Positions 16,746 through 27,734 of a DNA stretch of 64,000 bases are shown piece by piece. Below the pieces are notes generated by a model, which was given only the letters and a program-made list of their open reading frames with translations, made no database searches and was not told the origin of the DNA. A program made the translations under genes and the position numbers. This DNA is from Bacillota bacterium (GTDB lineage: Bacteria; Bacillota; Dethiobacteria; DTU022). Location: assembly GCA_030611385.1 (NCBI GenBank), contig JAUWPV010000006.1, positions 22,672 to 86,671 on the forward strand. The letters are read 5' to 3'. Numbering within the stretch: the stretch's first letter is position 1; each line of letters starts with the position of its first letter.

Positions 16746-18296
16746 ATGGCAGAAAAGAAAAATAACGGTGCCAACCTTGGCTTTGAGAGCCAGATGTGGG
16801 CAGCAGCCGACAAGCTCCGGGGGCATATGGATGCCTCTGAATATAAACATGTGGTTCTCGGTTTGATATTTCTGAAATACATCTCCGATGCTTTCCACAC
16901 CAAGTACAAGCAGTTAGAGGCAACCAAAGGCACTGACTACACTGATCCGGAAGACCGCGACGAATACTCGGCGGCCAACATCTTTTGGGTGCCGAAGGAG
17001 GCCCGCTGGGCCAAACTGCAGGCCGACGCCAAGCAGCCGACCATCGGCAAACTCGTTGATGACGCCATGGTGGCCATCGAGAAAGAGAACCCAACCCTTA
17101 AGGGGGTTCTTCCCAAGGACTATTCCCGTCCATCGCTGGACAAATATCGCCTGGGCGAACTCATCGATATCATCAGCAAGATCGGTCTTGGGGATAATCA
17201 ATCCCGCTCAATGGACATTCTTGGCCGGGTTTATGAATATTTTCTCGGCCGCTTCGCCACGGCAGAAGGTAAAGGCGGCGGTGAGTTTTACACGCCCCGG
17301 TGTGTGGTTAATCTGCTTGTCAGGATGATTGAACCATACAAAGGTCGGGTGTTCGACCCCTGTTGCGGATCGGGTGGCATGTTCGTTCAGAGTGAGCGCT
17401 TTGTTGAAGAGCGCGGCGGCCGGTTAGGCGACATCGCCATTTACGGTCAGGAATCAAACTCCACAACCTGGCGGTTGGCCATGATGAATCTGGCCATCCG
17501 TGGGCTCGATGCCAACCTTGGCGGTCAGCATGCGGATAGTTTTCACAACGACCTGCACAAAGACCTCCGCGCTGATTTTATTCTTGCCAACCCACCCTTT
17601 AACATGAGTGACTGGGGTGGCGAACGGTTACGTGAAGATGCCCGTTGGAAATACGGCATTCCGCCAATGAACAACGCCAACTACGCCTGGATTCAGCATT
17701 TTATCCATCACCTATCCCCCACAGGTGTTGCCGGTTTTGTCATGGCCAACGGATCTATGTCCACCAATATTACCAGTGAAGGCGAAATCCGCAAAAATAT
17801 GATCGAAGCGGACCTGGTAGATTGTATGGTCGCCATGCCTGGCCAGCTATTTTACACGACACAGATTCCGGTATGCCTCTGGTTTTTAGCCCGGAATAAA
17901 AAGAACGGCAAGTTCCGTAATCGGAGCGGGCATACACTTTTCATTGATGTCCGCAAGCTGGGCATCCTTATCGACCGAACCCACAAAGATTTCTCGGACG
18001 AAGAAATCGACAGGGTCGCTGCGACCTACCATGCTTGGCGCGGAGAGAAAGACGCCGGCGAGTATGAGGATGTGCCAGGTTTCTGTAAGAGCGCTACAGC
18101 TGACGAGATCAGGGATCACGGCTATGTGTTGACCCCAGGACGATATGTAGGGGCCGCCGAGATCGAGGACGACGGCGTTCCTTTTGAGGTAAAAATGGCC
18201 GAGCTTTCGGCCAAACTGCATGAGCAGTTTGCCGAAGCCGACCGGCTTGAAACTGCTATTAAAAAGAATTTGGAGATCCTAGGCCATGGGGAGTAA
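16746..18296 (+). CDS. hsdM: Type I restriction-modification DNA methyltransferase subunit M
   Basis: A 516-residue N6-adenine methyltransferase. The N-terminal HsdM helical domain (residues about 12-145) is followed by the SAM-binding core with [21 protein letters not shown] (about 204-211) and the catalytic NPPF (282-285), as in gamma-class adenine methylases. With HsdS it methylates host sites; with HsdR it forms the restriction complex. It opens the operon hsdM-hsdS-RT-rhuM-hsdR. The end overlaps hsdS by 11 bases. Its base composition is close to the core genome, unlike the A+T-rich genes just upstream. Confidence 0.95.
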   Translation: MAEKKNNGANLGFESQMWAAADKLRGHMDASEYKHVVLGLIFLKYISDAFHTKYKQLEATKGTDYTDPEDRDEYSAANIFWVPKEARWAKLQADAKQPTIGKLVDDAMVAIEKENPTLKGVLPKDYSRPSLDKYRLGELIDIISKIGLGDNQSRSMDILGRVYEYFLGRFATAEGKGGGEFYTPRCVVNLLVRMIEPYKGRVFDPCCGSGGMFVQSERFVEERGGRLGDIAIYGQESNSTTWRLAMMNLAIRGLDANLGGQHADSFHNDLHKDLRADFILANPPFNMSDWGGERLREDARWKYGIPPMNNANYAWIQHFIHHLSPTGVAGFVMANGSMSTNITSEGEIRKNMIEADLVDCMVAMPGQLFYTTQIPVCLWFLARNKKNGKFRNRSGHTLFIDVRKLGILIDRTHKDFSDEEIDRVAATYHAWRGEKDAGEYEDVPGFCKSATADEIRDHGYVLTPGRYVGAAEIEDDGVPFEVKMAELSAKLHEQFAEADRLETAIKKNLEILGHGE

Positions 18297-19524
18297 ATGG
18301 ACGCCCACAACTGTTGGTTCTTTCTGTCCATTTGTATATGGAAAGGGACTGCCCAAGATAACGCGCAATAATCAAGGGAGTATCACAGTTTTCGGTTCAA
18401 ATGGGCCTGTTGGTGTGCATGACCAACCCTTGGTGGATGAGCCAGGTATTGTTATCGGTCGAAAAGGTACAGTAGGAGCAGTTCATTTCGCTTCTGATCC
18501 ATTTTGGCCAATTGATACAACATTTTACGTGGTTAGCGAATCTGAACGTGACCTCAAATACACATTTTATTTACTTAGCTCTATTGGTCTGGAGAATATG
18601 AATGCAGATAGTGCTGTTCCCGGTCTTAATCGTGCTGCAGCCCACGCCTGCCAAATACTTGTACCAGAATACGACGAACAACGTGCTATAGCCCATATTC
18701 TCGGAACACTCGACGACAAGATCGAATTGAACCGGCGGATCAACAAAACACTAGAGGCGATGGCACGTGCTATTTTTAAATCTTGGTTCGTGGATTTCGA
18801 CCCGGTACGCGCCAAAACCGAAGGCCGCGACCCCGGTCTGCCCGACGAGATTGCCGTGCTCTTCCCCGACAGTTTCGAAGAATCGGAACTTGGAGAGATT
18901 CCGAAGGGGTGGAAGGTTTTATCTCTGACCGAAGTTGTAAGCGTAATCGGGGGTGGTACTCCGAAAACAATAGTGAATGAATACTGGGGGGGCGATATTC
19001 CATGGTTCTCAGTTGTAGATGCGCCCAGCGAAACAGATATGTTTGTTATAGATACAGAGAAACACATTACACAGCTTGGGGTAGAAAGATCCTCAACCAG
19101 AGTACTCCGCAAAGGGACAACAATAATTAGCGCACGAGGCACAGTTGGGAAATGTGCATTCGTAGGACGTCCAATGGCTATGAATCAATCTTGTTATGGC
19201 ATCCAAGGTAAGAGCGGTATAGACGATTATTTCATTTATTTTATGACAAGGAGGCAAGTTGCGGATTTACAGAGAAGTGGACACGGATCAGTATTTAACA
19301 CTATTACGCGAGATACTTTTAAAACCATCCGAATTGCATGCCCTCCAACAAATCTGACTACCTCATACGAGGAAATGGTGTACCCATTTATGGAATCGGC
19401 TTTGGCATATATATATGAGAATGTAACCCTCGTCTCTCTTCGCGATACCCTCCTCCCCAAGCTCATTTCCGGTGAGCTGCGCATTCCGGATGCCGAGAAG
19501 TTCATTGAGGAGGGCGGAATATGA
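18286..19524 (+). CDS. hsdS: Type I restriction-modification specificity subunit S
   Basis: A 412-residue DNA-recognition subunit with the expected two target-recognition domains. The first (about 1-120, ending [29 protein letters not shown]) leads to a central conserved helix ([33 protein letters not shown]). The second (about 200-390, with [14 protein letters not shown] and [14 protein letters not shown]) ends in a distal helix ([16 protein letters not shown]). The first domain is more A+T-rich than hsdM, as is common for exchangeable recognition domains. It starts inside hsdM, and its stop overlaps the RT start (ATGA). Confidence 0.93.
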   Translation: MGSKWTPTTVGSFCPFVYGKGLPKITRNNQGSITVFGSNGPVGVHDQPLVDEPGIVIGRKGTVGAVHFASDPFWPIDTTFYVVSESERDLKYTFYLLSSIGLENMNADSAVPGLNRAAAHACQILVPEYDEQRAIAHILGTLDDKIELNRRINKTLEAMARAIFKSWFVDFDPVRAKTEGRDPGLPDEIAVLFPDSFEESELGEIPKGWKVLSLTEVVSVIGGGTPKTIVNEYWGGDIPWFSVVDAPSETDMFVIDTEKHITQLGVERSSTRVLRKGTTIISARGTVGKCAFVGRPMAMNQSCYGIQGKSGIDDYFIYFMTRRQVADLQRSGHGSVFNTITRDTFKTIRIACPPTNLTTSYEEMVYPFMESALAYIYENVTLVSLRDTLLPKLISGELRIPDAEKFIEEGGI

Positions 19525-21056
19525 GTAGCATTGGTTCTAATCAAATTATTACAGGTGGAAACAACCGTTCAATACTCGAACTATCTGCAGGGGAAGCGCG
19601 TAAATTTTTATTAAAAGAAGAAAGTTATTGTAGTATTGACTTACCACCATACATCGTGTTTGCTGATTTACTACATGCTGTTGAAACCCAGATCACTGAG
19701 AATAATCTTTCAGATTTTTATTCTAGCCATCCGAAAAAAAATGATTGTGTTAACTATACACTGCTAACCAACAAAGACGGTATGTATGGTTGGAGGCCGA
19801 TTTCTCTGATCCACCCAGCGATTTACGTTTCTTTGGTTCACGAAATCACTATGGATAATAATTGGAATGATATATGCACGAGGTTTAAAGCTTTTTCACA
19901 AAATGAGCGAATCTTATGCTTAAGTTTGCCAGTTGCATCATTGGGGGAAGAGAAAGATAAAGCAGAACAAGTTTCACACTGGTTGCACCAGGTCGAACAA
20001 AAATCCATTGAATTAGCTCTTGATTACGAATATATTATTGAGACTGATATGGTAGATTGTTACAGTTCCATTTACACGCATTCAATAGCCTGGGCTCTTC
20101 ACACAAAGGATACTGCAAAAGCAGAACCAGAAAACCCATCGCTCATCGGCAATAATATCGATAATCACATTCGGAATATGTGTTACGGTCAGACCAATGG
20201 GATTCCTCAAGGGTCAGTTTTGATGGATTTTATTGCAGAGATGGTGCTTGGCTATGCAGACTTGGAGCTTTCCGAGAGAATACAAGAAGCAAACGCAGAT
20301 TTTCAGATCCTGCGTTATCGAGATGACTACCGTATATTTGTAAACAATCCACAGGTCGGAGAAAAGATCACAAAATATCTTACGGAAGTCATGATTGGCC
20401 TCGGACTTAAACTTAATCCATCAAAAACCAAATTGAGCAATACGGTGATTCGTTCATCCATAAAAGGCGACAAATTGAACTGGATGTTTAGAAAGAAAAC
20501 TGAGAAAAAATTACAGAGAAACATGCTGATCATTCACGATCATAGCATACAGTTCCCCAACTCGGGAAGTTTGGTTGTTGCTCTCGTAGATTACTACAAA
20601 AGAATTTTACACTTTCAGAAATACACCCATTCGTTACCATTGATCAGTATCGTGGTAGACATCGCGTATCGGAATCCAAGGACATATCCAATCTGCGCAG
20701 CTACTATTAGTAAGTTGTTAAGCTTTTTGGAGAGGGAGGAGGAAAAACAAGTTGTTATTAAGAAAATTAAGAAGAGATTTTCCCAGATACCGAACACAGG
20801 TTACATGGAAATTTGGCTTCAGAGAATCACGCTACCATTTTCAAAGGCTATAGATTATGATGAACCGATTTGTAAATTGGTCGCTGGCAATAACGTTTCA
20901 TTATGGAATAACAACTGGATATCAAATAAAAATTTAATAAAGGCAATAAACGCTGAGAAGATAGTTGATCGGGAAATAATTAGGATGCAAGAGCCAGTTA
21001 TTCCGCCTAAGGAAGTAGAACTGTATATTTCTAAAACCAAGGGCTATTATCAATAA
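19521..21056 (+). CDS. Reverse transcriptase (YRDD active site) embedded in the type I R-M operon
   Basis: A 511-residue RT-fold protein. Palm motifs are visible: RPISLIHPAIYVSLV (about residues 92-106), TDMVDCYSSIY (175-185, catalytic Asp176), NGIPQGSVLMDFIAE (226-240), YRDD (266-269) and GLGLKLNPSKTKL (293-305). The roughly 180-residue C-terminal part is unrecognised. There is no maturase/HNH domain (against a group II intron), no template/variable repeats (against a DGR), and no room for a retron RNA upstream, since its ATG overlaps the hsdS stop. The shape fits the defence-associated or unknown-group RTs, but the subtype cannot be named from sequence alone. It is A+T-richer than hsdM and hsdR, suggesting later insertion. 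Translational coupling implies co-production with the R-M enzyme. Confidence 0.85.
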   Translation: MSSIGSNQIITGGNNRSILELSAGEARKFLLKEESYCSIDLPPYIVFADLLHAVETQITENNLSDFYSSHPKKNDCVNYTLLTNKDGMYGWRPISLIHPAIYVSLVHEITMDNNWNDICTRFKAFSQNERILCLSLPVASLGEEKDKAEQVSHWLHQVEQKSIELALDYEYIIETDMVDCYSSIYTHSIAWALHTKDTAKAEPENPSLIGNNIDNHIRNMCYGQTNGIPQGSVLMDFIAEMVLGYADLELSERIQEANADFQILRYRDDYRIFVNNPQVGEKITKYLTEVMIGLGLKLNPSKTKLSNTVIRSSIKGDKLNWMFRKKTEKKLQRNMLIIHDHSIQFPNSGSLVVALVDYYKRILHFQKYTHSLPLISIVVDIAYRNPRTYPICAATISKLLSFLEREEEKQVVIKKIKKRFSQIPNTGYMEIWLQRITLPFSKAIDYDEPICKLVAGNNVSLWNNNWISNKNLIKAINAEKIVDREIIRMQEPVIPPKEVELYISKTKGYYQ

Positions 21057-21061
21057 GCTTA

Positions 21062-21089
21062 CGAAAATACCCTCGAATAAATTATCCTC
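21062..21089 (+). repeat. Remnant resembling the hsdR 5' end
   Basis: CGAAAATACC-C-TCGAA and following bases match 22130-22157 (codons for [10 protein letters not shown] in hsdR) at 23 of the first 27 positions. In the equivalent frame it would read ENTLE and then a stop. It lies between the RT stop and rhuM, where hsdR would start if rhuM were absent. Confidence 0.5.
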
Positions 21090-21112
21090 ATAAAAGACAG
21101 AGAGGCTGGTCT

Positions 21113-22123
21113 ATGAATAACGAAATTATTTTCTACAGCTCTCCTGATGGCGATAAGAAAGTGGAGGTATTGTTTCAGGATGAGAATTTCTGGCTGACGC
21201 AAAAGGCCATTGCCCGGCTGTTTAATGTTGAAGTGCCTGCTGTCAGCAAACACCTGGGGAATATTTACGAGACAGGTGAACTTGAGCGAAAAGCAACTGT
21301 TTCCATTTTGGAAACAGTTCAGCAGGAGAGTGGTCGTAGCGTCAGGCGGAAGCTGGAATACTACAACCTCGACGCAATCATTGCCGTGGGTTACCGGGTC
21401 AACAGCTACGAGGCCACCCAGTTTCGCATCTGGGCGACCAAAACTCTGAAGGAATTCATCATCAAGGGATTTGTGCTGGATGATGAACGGCTCAAACAGG
21501 GCAAGCGCTTCGGCAAGGATTATTTTGACGAGCTGCTGGAACGGATTCGGGAGATTCGCGCCAGTGAGCGGCGGTTTTATCAGAAAATCACTGATATTTA
21601 TTCTCTTTCGGCCGATTATGACAAAGAAGCGCCTATTACCAAGGATTTTTTTGCCGTGGTGCAGAACAAACTGCACTGGGCTATTACCGGTAAAACCGCT
21701 GCCGAAATCATCTATGACTCTGCTGATGCCCAAAAAATACACATGGGTCTGACCAATTGGAAGCAGGCTCCTGACGGGAAAATTCTGAAATCTGATGTTA
21801 CCGTAGCAAAAAACTATCTGAGCGAGGCGCATATTAAAGAATTGAACCGTATTGTGAACGCTTACCTCGACCTTGCGGAAAATAGAGCGGAACGGCAGAT
21901 TGTGATGAAAATGGAAGATTGGGTTCACTTTCTTCACAGTTTTCTGGAGCTTTCCAACTATCCCATTCTTAAAGAAAAGGGAAAGGTAAGCGCCATAGAG
22001 GCCAAACTCAAGGCCGACCAAGAATATGACACCTACCATAAGCTCCAGGACCGGGAGTTTATTTCGGATTTTGACAGGGAAATCAAACGCATTCAGGGAA
22101 AGCAAGATAATGATGATGAGTAG
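21113..22123 (+). CDS. RhuM family protein
   Basis: A 336-residue protein of the virulence RhuM family. The N-terminal part has a winged-helix-like DNA-binding look ([32 protein letters not shown]), then [34 protein letters not shown], the family's most conserved block. The C-terminal helical half has [20 protein letters not shown]. RhuM homologues are common in type I R-M operons and islands; their biochemical role is unresolved. ATG 21113 follows GAGAGG. The stop overlaps the hsdR start region by 14 bases, so the two are coupled. Confidence 0.85.
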   Translation: MNNEIIFYSSPDGDKKVEVLFQDENFWLTQKAIARLFNVEVPAVSKHLGNIYETGELERKATVSILETVQQESGRSVRRKLEYYNLDAIIAVGYRVNSYEATQFRIWATKTLKEFIIKGFVLDDERLKQGKRFGKDYFDELLERIREIRASERRFYQKITDIYSLSADYDKEAPITKDFFAVVQNKLHWAITGKTAAEIIYDSADAQKIHMGLTNWKQAPDGKILKSDVTVAKNYLSEAHIKELNRIVNAYLDLAENRAERQIVMKMEDWVHFLHSFLELSNYPILKEKGKVSAIEAKLKADQEYDTYHKLQDREFISDFDREIKRIQGKQDNDDE

Positions 22124-25100
22124 AACTTCCGAAAATACCATCGAACAAACTAGCCTTGGCTGGTTCGAATCTCTGGGTTGGCAAGTCGTCTTTGGCCCGG
22201 ATATTAGTCCGGACGGTTTAGCTTGTGAACGAGGGGATTACGGCCAGGTCATTTTGCTTGGAAGACTTCAAGCCGCCCTTGAGAACATCAACCCGAACAT
22301 CCCGCCGGATGTTATTGTTGAGGCCGTCCGCAAAATATCGCGGAGCGACTCTCCCAGCCTGATCGAGAACAACCGGCGTTTCCATCGGATGCTAACCGAT
22401 GGCGTGGATGTTTCCTATATGTATGACGGTAGCGAGGTTCACGATAAGGTGTGGCTCCTGGACCTTGACGATCTCGAGAACAACGATTGGCTTGCCGTCA
22501 ACCAGTTTACGGTCATTGAGAATCGGAGCAACCGTCGGCCGGATGTCGTGGTATTTGTCAACGGTCTTCCTCTATGTGTAATCGAGCTGAAGAACCCTGC
22601 AGATGAAAAGGCTACTATACGTCACGCCTTCAATCAGCTTCAGACCTACAAAATGGATATCCCCGGTTTGTTTATCTATAATGATTTGCTCGTCATATCC
22701 GACGGCCTGGAGGCTCGCGGCGGTACGCTCACGAGCGGCTGGGACCGGTTCATGCCGTGGCGGACCATTGACGGGAAAGAGGTTGCGCCCCGGGGGTCAG
22801 TGGAGCTTGAGGTGTTGATCAAAGGTGTATTTGACAAACGGCGTTTTCTCGATCTGGTGTTGAATTTCGTCGTGTTCGACGATGACGGAGCCGTTATCGT
22901 CAAAAAGGCAGCGGCCTATCACCAGTTTCATGCAGTGAACAAAGCGATCGAATGCACCTTATCAGCTTGCGGCATCGAGGCCGACCCTGGAATGTTCTAT
23001 GCCCGCTTCCCGGAACAAGATGAGCACAATCCTTTCGGGGTGCGCGAACGTGAGGACGCGTATGGTTCAGGAACCGAACATTTCGGTGGTCGCCGCATTG
23101 GTGTGATCTGGCATACCCAGGGTAGTGGAAAGAGTCTTTTAATGGCGTTTTTTGCCGGAAAGGTAATTCGCCATCCAGCCATGGAAAACCCTACACTGCT
23201 GATGATTACAGACCGGAACGACTTAGACGATCAGCTCTTCGGCACGTTTTCTTCTTGCCGTGATCTACTACGGCAAACACCTATTCAAGCTTCGAGTCGG
23301 GAGCATTTGCAGGAGCTGCTGCAAGTTCCTGCAGGCGGTGTGATTTTTACGACGATCCAGAAATTTCTGCCTGACGAAAAAGGGAAGCAATACCCTGAAT
23401 TATCTGCCCGACGCAACATTGTGGTGATAGCCGATGAAGCGCACCGTAGCCAGTACGATTTCATCGACGGATTCGCCCGCCATATGCACGATGCACTGCC
23501 GAATGCCTCCTTTATTGGTTTTACGGGCACGCCCATCGAGCGAGACGATCGTAGTACACCGGCGGTTTTCGGTGACTATATCGACAAATACGACATTCTG
23601 CGAGCGGTTGAAGATGAGTTTACGGTCCCAATTTTCTACGAAGGCAGATTGGCGAAGATTGACTTGCGGAAAGAAGAAAAGCCGAAACTTGATCCTGAGT
23701 TTGAAGAGATAACCGAGGGCGAAGAGGAATCCGACAAGCAGAAATTACGTACCAAGTGGGCTGCTCTTGAGGCTATGGTTGGCACGGAAAAACGAATTGC
23801 TCTTGTTGTGGAAGATCTTGTGAAACACTTCGAGAGTCGCCTGCAAGTCTTAGACGGCAAGGCTATGGTTGTCTGTATGAGTCGTCGAATCTGTGTGGAT
23901 ATCTACAATGCCATCGTGAAGCTCCGACCAGATTGGCATAACGAGGACGATGACAAGGGTGTAGTGAAGATCGTCATGTCCGGTTCTGCCTCCGACAGAA
24001 CTGAATGGCAACCTCATATTCGCAGCAAATCTCGTCGGGAGGAAATTGCCAAACGGTTCAAAGACTCGGGCGATTCTATGAAAGTAGTGATCGTGCGGGA
24101 TATGTGGTTAACCAGATTCGACTGTCCTTCTTTGCATACGATGTATATTGATAAGCCGATGCGGGGGCACGGACTGATGCAGGCGATAGCCCGGGTCAAC
24201 CGAGTATTCAAAGACAAGCCGGGTGGTTTGGTGGTTGACTACCTGGGCCTTGCAGACCAGTTGAAACGAGCCCTTGCCGACTACACTGAGGCAGGCGGTC
24301 GAGGCAAGGCAGTGGTCAACCAGGAAGAGGCCGCCCGGGTAATGTTGGAGAAGTACGAAATCGTCGTATCCATGTATTATGGTTTCGATTACGGCTCGTT
24401 TCTACAAGCTGAACCGGTAAAGCGTATCGCCGGTATTGCGACCGCTATGGAACACATCCTTCAGTTGGATGATGGAAAGAGGCGCTATCTCACTGAAGTT
24501 TCTGCGTTATCAAAGGCGTTTGCACTAGCAGTTCCGCATGAGGAAGCTCTCAGAATTCGTGATGAAGTGGGGTTTTTCCAGGAAGTCCGCGCCGGGTTGG
24601 CTAAAGCAACTGTCGAAGGCGAAGGCAAGACCCCCGAAGAAATAGATACCGCAATTCGCCAGTTGGTATCACGGGCCGTCGCATCTGAAGAGGTCATCGA
24701 CATTTTCGCTGCGTCTGGCTTGAAGAAACCGGATATTTCAATTCTGTCGGACGACTTCCTTCAGGAAGTCCGCCAGCTACCTCACCGGAATCTTGCCGTG
24801 GAGCTACTGAGAAAGCTTCTAAACGATGAGATCAGGTTGAATTATCGCAAGAATGTTGTCCAGGCACGCTCCTTTGCGGAGATGCTGGAAAAAACCATAC
24901 GCAAATATCAAAACAGAGCGATTGAGATGGCACAAGTCATCGAAGAACTTATCGAGCTGGCTAAGGAAATGCGCAATTCTCAGCAGCGTGGTGATGATCT
25001 TGGTATGACCGATGATGAAGTTGCCTTTTATGATGCCCTGGAGGTTAACGACAGTGCTGTCAAGGTTTTGGGAGATGAGACGCTGAAAACTATTGCTCAC

Positions 25101-25292
25101 GAATTGGTCGAAGCGGTTCGACGGAGCGTGACAATAGACTGGACTGTCCGCGAGAATGCCCGCGCACAAATTCGTGTAATCGTTAAACGCATTCTCCGCA
25201 AATATGGATATCCCCCTGATAAACAGGAGAAGGCGACACAAACTGTTCTGGAACAGGCAGAGGTGCTCTGTAAGGAGTGGGTGATGTTATAA
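22110..25292 (+). CDS. hsdR: Type I restriction endonuclease subunit R
   Basis: The ATG at 22110 (or the next two ATG codons) is preferred, since the longer frame reads through rhuM. The product is about 1060 residues. The N-terminal PD-(D/E)XK nuclease has RRPDVVVF (Asp145) and CVIELKNP (Glu159, Lys161). The superfamily 2 translocase has HTQGSGKS (Walker A, 338-342), [13 protein letters not shown] (DEAH, 442-445), FTGTPIE and QAIARVNR. The C-terminal helical region docks on HsdM/S. It cuts unmethylated DNA after ATP-driven translocation. All catalytic motifs look intact, so the R-M system is probably active. Confidence 0.94.
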   Translation: MMMSRTSENTIEQTSLGWFESLGWQVVFGPDISPDGLACERGDYGQVILLGRLQAALENINPNIPPDVIVEAVRKISRSDSPSLIENNRRFHRMLTDGVDVSYMYDGSEVHDKVWLLDLDDLENNDWLAVNQFTVIENRSNRRPDVVVFVNGLPLCVIELKNPADEKATIRHAFNQLQTYKMDIPGLFIYNDLLVISDGLEARGGTLTSGWDRFMPWRTIDGKEVAPRGSVELEVLIKGVFDKRRFLDLVLNFVVFDDDGAVIVKKAAAYHQFHAVNKAIECTLSACGIEADPGMFYARFPEQDEHNPFGVREREDAYGSGTEHFGGRRIGVIWHTQGSGKSLLMAFFAGKVIRHPAMENPTLLMITDRNDLDDQLFGTFSSCRDLLRQTPIQASSREHLQELLQVPAGGVIFTTIQKFLPDEKGKQYPELSARRNIVVIADEAHRSQYDFIDGFARHMHDALPNASFIGFTGTPIERDDRSTPAVFGDYIDKYDILRAVEDEFTVPIFYEGRLAKIDLRKEEKPKLDPEFEEITEGEEESDKQKLRTKWAALEAMVGTEKRIALVVEDLVKHFESRLQVLDGKAMVVCMSRRICVDIYNAIVKLRPDWHNEDDDKGVVKIVMSGSASDRTEWQPHIRSKSRREEIAKRFKDSGDSMKVVIVRDMWLTRFDCPSLHTMYIDKPMRGHGLMQAIARVNRVFKDKPGGLVVDYLGLADQLKRALADYTEAGGRGKAVVNQEEAARVMLEKYEIVVSMYYGFDYGSFLQAEPVKRIAGIATAMEHILQLDDGKRRYLTEVSALSKAFALAVPHEEALRIRDEVGFFQEVRAGLAKATVEGEGKTPEEIDTAIRQLVSRAVASEEVIDIFAASGLKKPDISILSDDFLQEVRQLPHRNLAVELLRKLLNDEIRLNYRKNVVQARSFAEMLEKTIRKYQNRAIEMAQVIEELIELAKEMRNSQQRGDDLGMTDDEVAFYDALEVNDSAVKVLGDETLKTIAHELVEAVRRSVTIDWTVRENARAQIRVIVKRILRKYGYPPDKQEKATQTVLEQAEVLCKEWVML

Positions 25293-25399
25293 GAAGGAAA
25301 ACTGCCGCGCCTTATATTAAGCATTATGTCAGGTACCTGATCGTAAAACTACAGGTTAATTCGACAAGGAAATAGTAAAACAGGGAGAGGAAATCTAGA

Positions 25400-27574
25400 A
25401 TGCAGGAAAAGATCTATAAGCGGTTGAGCATAGAATTAAAGATAGCGGAAGCGAAAATCATCCAGACTACCGCTCTGCTCGATGAGGGCAACACAGTTCC
25501 ATTTATATCCCGTTACCGCAAGGAGATGACCGGCGGACTGACTGACGAAGAGGTGCGCCTGCTGCAGGAAAAGCTTATCCACTACCGTAATCTCGAACAG
25601 CGACGCCAGGAAGTGCTGCGCCTGATCGAGGCACAGGGGGCGCTTACTCCTGAGTTAAAACTGCAGGTGGAAAAGGCGGTTACAGTCACAGAGCTGGATG
25701 ATCTTTACCGGCCCTTCCGGCCGAAAAAGCGAACCAGGGCATCTGTGGCCCGCGAAAAGGGACTTGAACCACTGGCCTTGGCTATTCTGGGAGGTTTAAT
25801 CAAGCCCGCATCGGAAGCGGAAAAGTATATTGATTCGGATAAAGGACTGGTTGATGGTGCAGTTGTTCTCCAGGGTGCTTCGGATATTATTGCTGAAATA
25901 ATCGCTGATGATGCCGCTGTACGTAAAAGCATGCGTCGGTTCTATCACAGTTCCGGTATCGCCGGCGTCGTCAAGAAAGAGAACGAAGTGGTTAATACAT
26001 ACGACGATTATAACGGGCACTGTGAGCCCCTGGCAAAAATAAAAGCGCACCGCGTCCTTGCCATTAATAGAGGAGTCAGGGAGAAAGTGCTGGATTTAAA
26101 GATAGCGGTTGAAGAGAATGAAGCGTTGTCTGCGATGGCCCCATTATATGTCAGGCCGGAGCAAAACGAAGCCTGTCAGGAATTAATCAAGGCTGCCGCG
26201 GCGGACAGTTATAAGCGTTTGATCCATCCTTCCCTGGAGAGGGAAGTATGGCAATCTCTGATGGAAAAAGCAGTTGCCGGTGCGCTGGTTGTCTTTAAAG
26301 AAAATCTGAAAAAAAGACTGCTTGTCCCTCCGGTGCGCCATCGCCGGGTGATGGGTTGGGATCCCGGTTTTCGCACCGGCTGTAAACTGGCCTGTGTTTC
26401 TGAAACCGGAGAGCTCCTTGAAACAGCAGCTGTTTTCCCCACGGCACCCCGCAATGACCGGGACGGAGCAGCGGCAAAGGTTCTCCAGCTGCTCGATAAG
26501 CACGCTATCGACTGTATCGTTATCGGCAATGGCACTGCTTCCAGGGAAAGTGAAACCTTTATTGCCGATCTGATCAAGAAAGAGAAGTTAAATATTGAAT
26601 ACACCATTGTCAATGAAGCCGGGGCCAGTGTTTATTCGGCTTCAAAAAGGGCTCAAAAAGAATTTCCCGACCTTGATGTAGCCGAACGTAGCGCCGTGTC
26701 GATCTCTCGCCGCCTGCAGGATCCCCTGGCTGAACTGGTCAAGATCGATCCAAAAGCGATCGGGGTTGGTCAATACCAGCACGATATGCCGGCGAAGGAG
26801 CTTGATACCAGTCTTGATGGCACAGTAGAAAGCTGTGTTAACAGTGTTGGTGTTGATCTGAACAGCGCTTCGGCAGCTCTGTTATCTTATGTTGCCGGCA
26901 TTAATGTAACTGTTGCCGAACGTATTATTACCTATCGCAACGGAATCGGCTCATTTCGGTCTCGCGATCAGCTGTTGTCGGTGGGCGGTCTCGGACCGAA
27001 AATTTTCACGCAGTGTGCCGGCTTCCTGCGCCTGCCTGACAGTACCAGTTACCTTGAGCGCAGTGCCATCCACCCTGAATCGTACGCACTGGCCGGGCGG
27101 ATTATTGAGGAACTCGCTTTAAATCCCGAAAATCTTGGTCATCCCGAAGCGGTTCCCATCCTCTCCCCCACTGAAGCGGCCTCTCTGGCTGCCCGACTCG
27201 AGGCTGGTGAACCGACGGTAAAAGATATCATGGAAGAATTCCGTAAACCCGGCCGCGACCCCCGTGAAGATTTGCCCAAACCTGTTTTTTTAAAGTCGGT
27301 TACTGAGCTTGATGATTTGAAGCCGGGAATGAACCTGATGGGTATTGTCCGCAACATTGTTGATTTTGGCGCTTTTGTTGACATCGGAGTGCACCATGAT
27401 GGTCTGGTCCACATTTCTGAGATTGCCGATCGATACATCAAACATCCTTTAGAGGTACTGCAGATCGAATCCATAGTAAACGTAAAAATTCTTTCCATCG
27501 ATCGCGAGCGCAATCGCATAGCCCTCTCAATCAAGCAAGCCGGAGCAGATGAAAGCGACGATGATACCAATTAG
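25400..27574 (+). CDS. tex: Tex family RNA-binding transcription accessory protein
   Basis: A 724-residue cytoplasmic nucleic-acid-binding protein. The N-terminal helical region (VPFISRYRKEMTGGLTDEEVRLLQE) is typical of Tex. A YqgF/RNase H-like domain (GWDPGFRTGCKLACV..., about 320-450) and helix-hairpin-helix repeats (NSASAALLSYVAGINVTVAERIITYRNGIGSFRSRDQLL) follow. The C-terminal S1 domain reads GMNLMGIVRNIVDFGAFVDIGVHHDGLVHISEI. Tex resembles eukaryotic Spt6. It is the first gene after the defence island, has its own ribosome site (GGGAGAGG), and is ordinary core genome. Confidence 0.95.
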   Translation: MQEKIYKRLSIELKIAEAKIIQTTALLDEGNTVPFISRYRKEMTGGLTDEEVRLLQEKLIHYRNLEQRRQEVLRLIEAQGALTPELKLQVEKAVTVTELDDLYRPFRPKKRTRASVAREKGLEPLALAILGGLIKPASEAEKYIDSDKGLVDGAVVLQGASDIIAEIIADDAAVRKSMRRFYHSSGIAGVVKKENEVVNTYDDYNGHCEPLAKIKAHRVLAINRGVREKVLDLKIAVEENEALSAMAPLYVRPEQNEACQELIKAAAADSYKRLIHPSLEREVWQSLMEKAVAGALVVFKENLKKRLLVPPVRHRRVMGWDPGFRTGCKLACVSETGELLETAAVFPTAPRNDRDGAAAKVLQLLDKHAIDCIVIGNGTASRESETFIADLIKKEKLNIEYTIVNEAGASVYSASKRAQKEFPDLDVAERSAVSISRRLQDPLAELVKIDPKAIGVGQYQHDMPAKELDTSLDGTVESCVNSVGVDLNSASAALLSYVAGINVTVAERIITYRNGIGSFRSRDQLLSVGGLGPKIFTQCAGFLRLPDSTSYLERSAIHPESYALAGRIIEELALNPENLGHPEAVPILSPTEAASLAARLEAGEPTVKDIMEEFRKPGRDPREDLPKPVFLKSVTELDDLKPGMNLMGIVRNIVDFGAFVDIGVHHDGLVHISEIADRYIKHPLEVLQIESIVNVKILSIDRERNRIALSIKQAGADESDDDTN

Positions 27575-27734
27575 CAGCCTGTAGAGAATTATTGTCAGGA
27601 TACCAGCTGTACGGTTTGTTTGTATTTAATCAATATTTTTTATAAAATAACTTCAGAAGAATTATTGAAGAAATGTTTAGATGAAAGCACACACTGGTCG
27701 ACTGCTTTTATAACGAAAAACGGAGAGAATTTAC

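Noticed and set aside
19521..21056. Group II intron, retron or diversity-generating retroelement
   Set aside because: No maturase or HNH domain and no intron ends; no space for a retron RNA because the gene overlaps hsdS; no template/variable repeat pair was seen nearby.
21059..22141. 360-codon open frame on the minus strand opposite rhuM
   Set aside because: It mirrors a clear RhuM family gene with a good ribosome site, has no recognisable motifs, and its length is explained by the codon use of the real gene.
12768..25399. Prophage or integrative element
   Set aside because: No integrase, transposase, phage structural gene or tRNA attachment site was found; only the 54-bp direct repeats hint at mobility of the left part.
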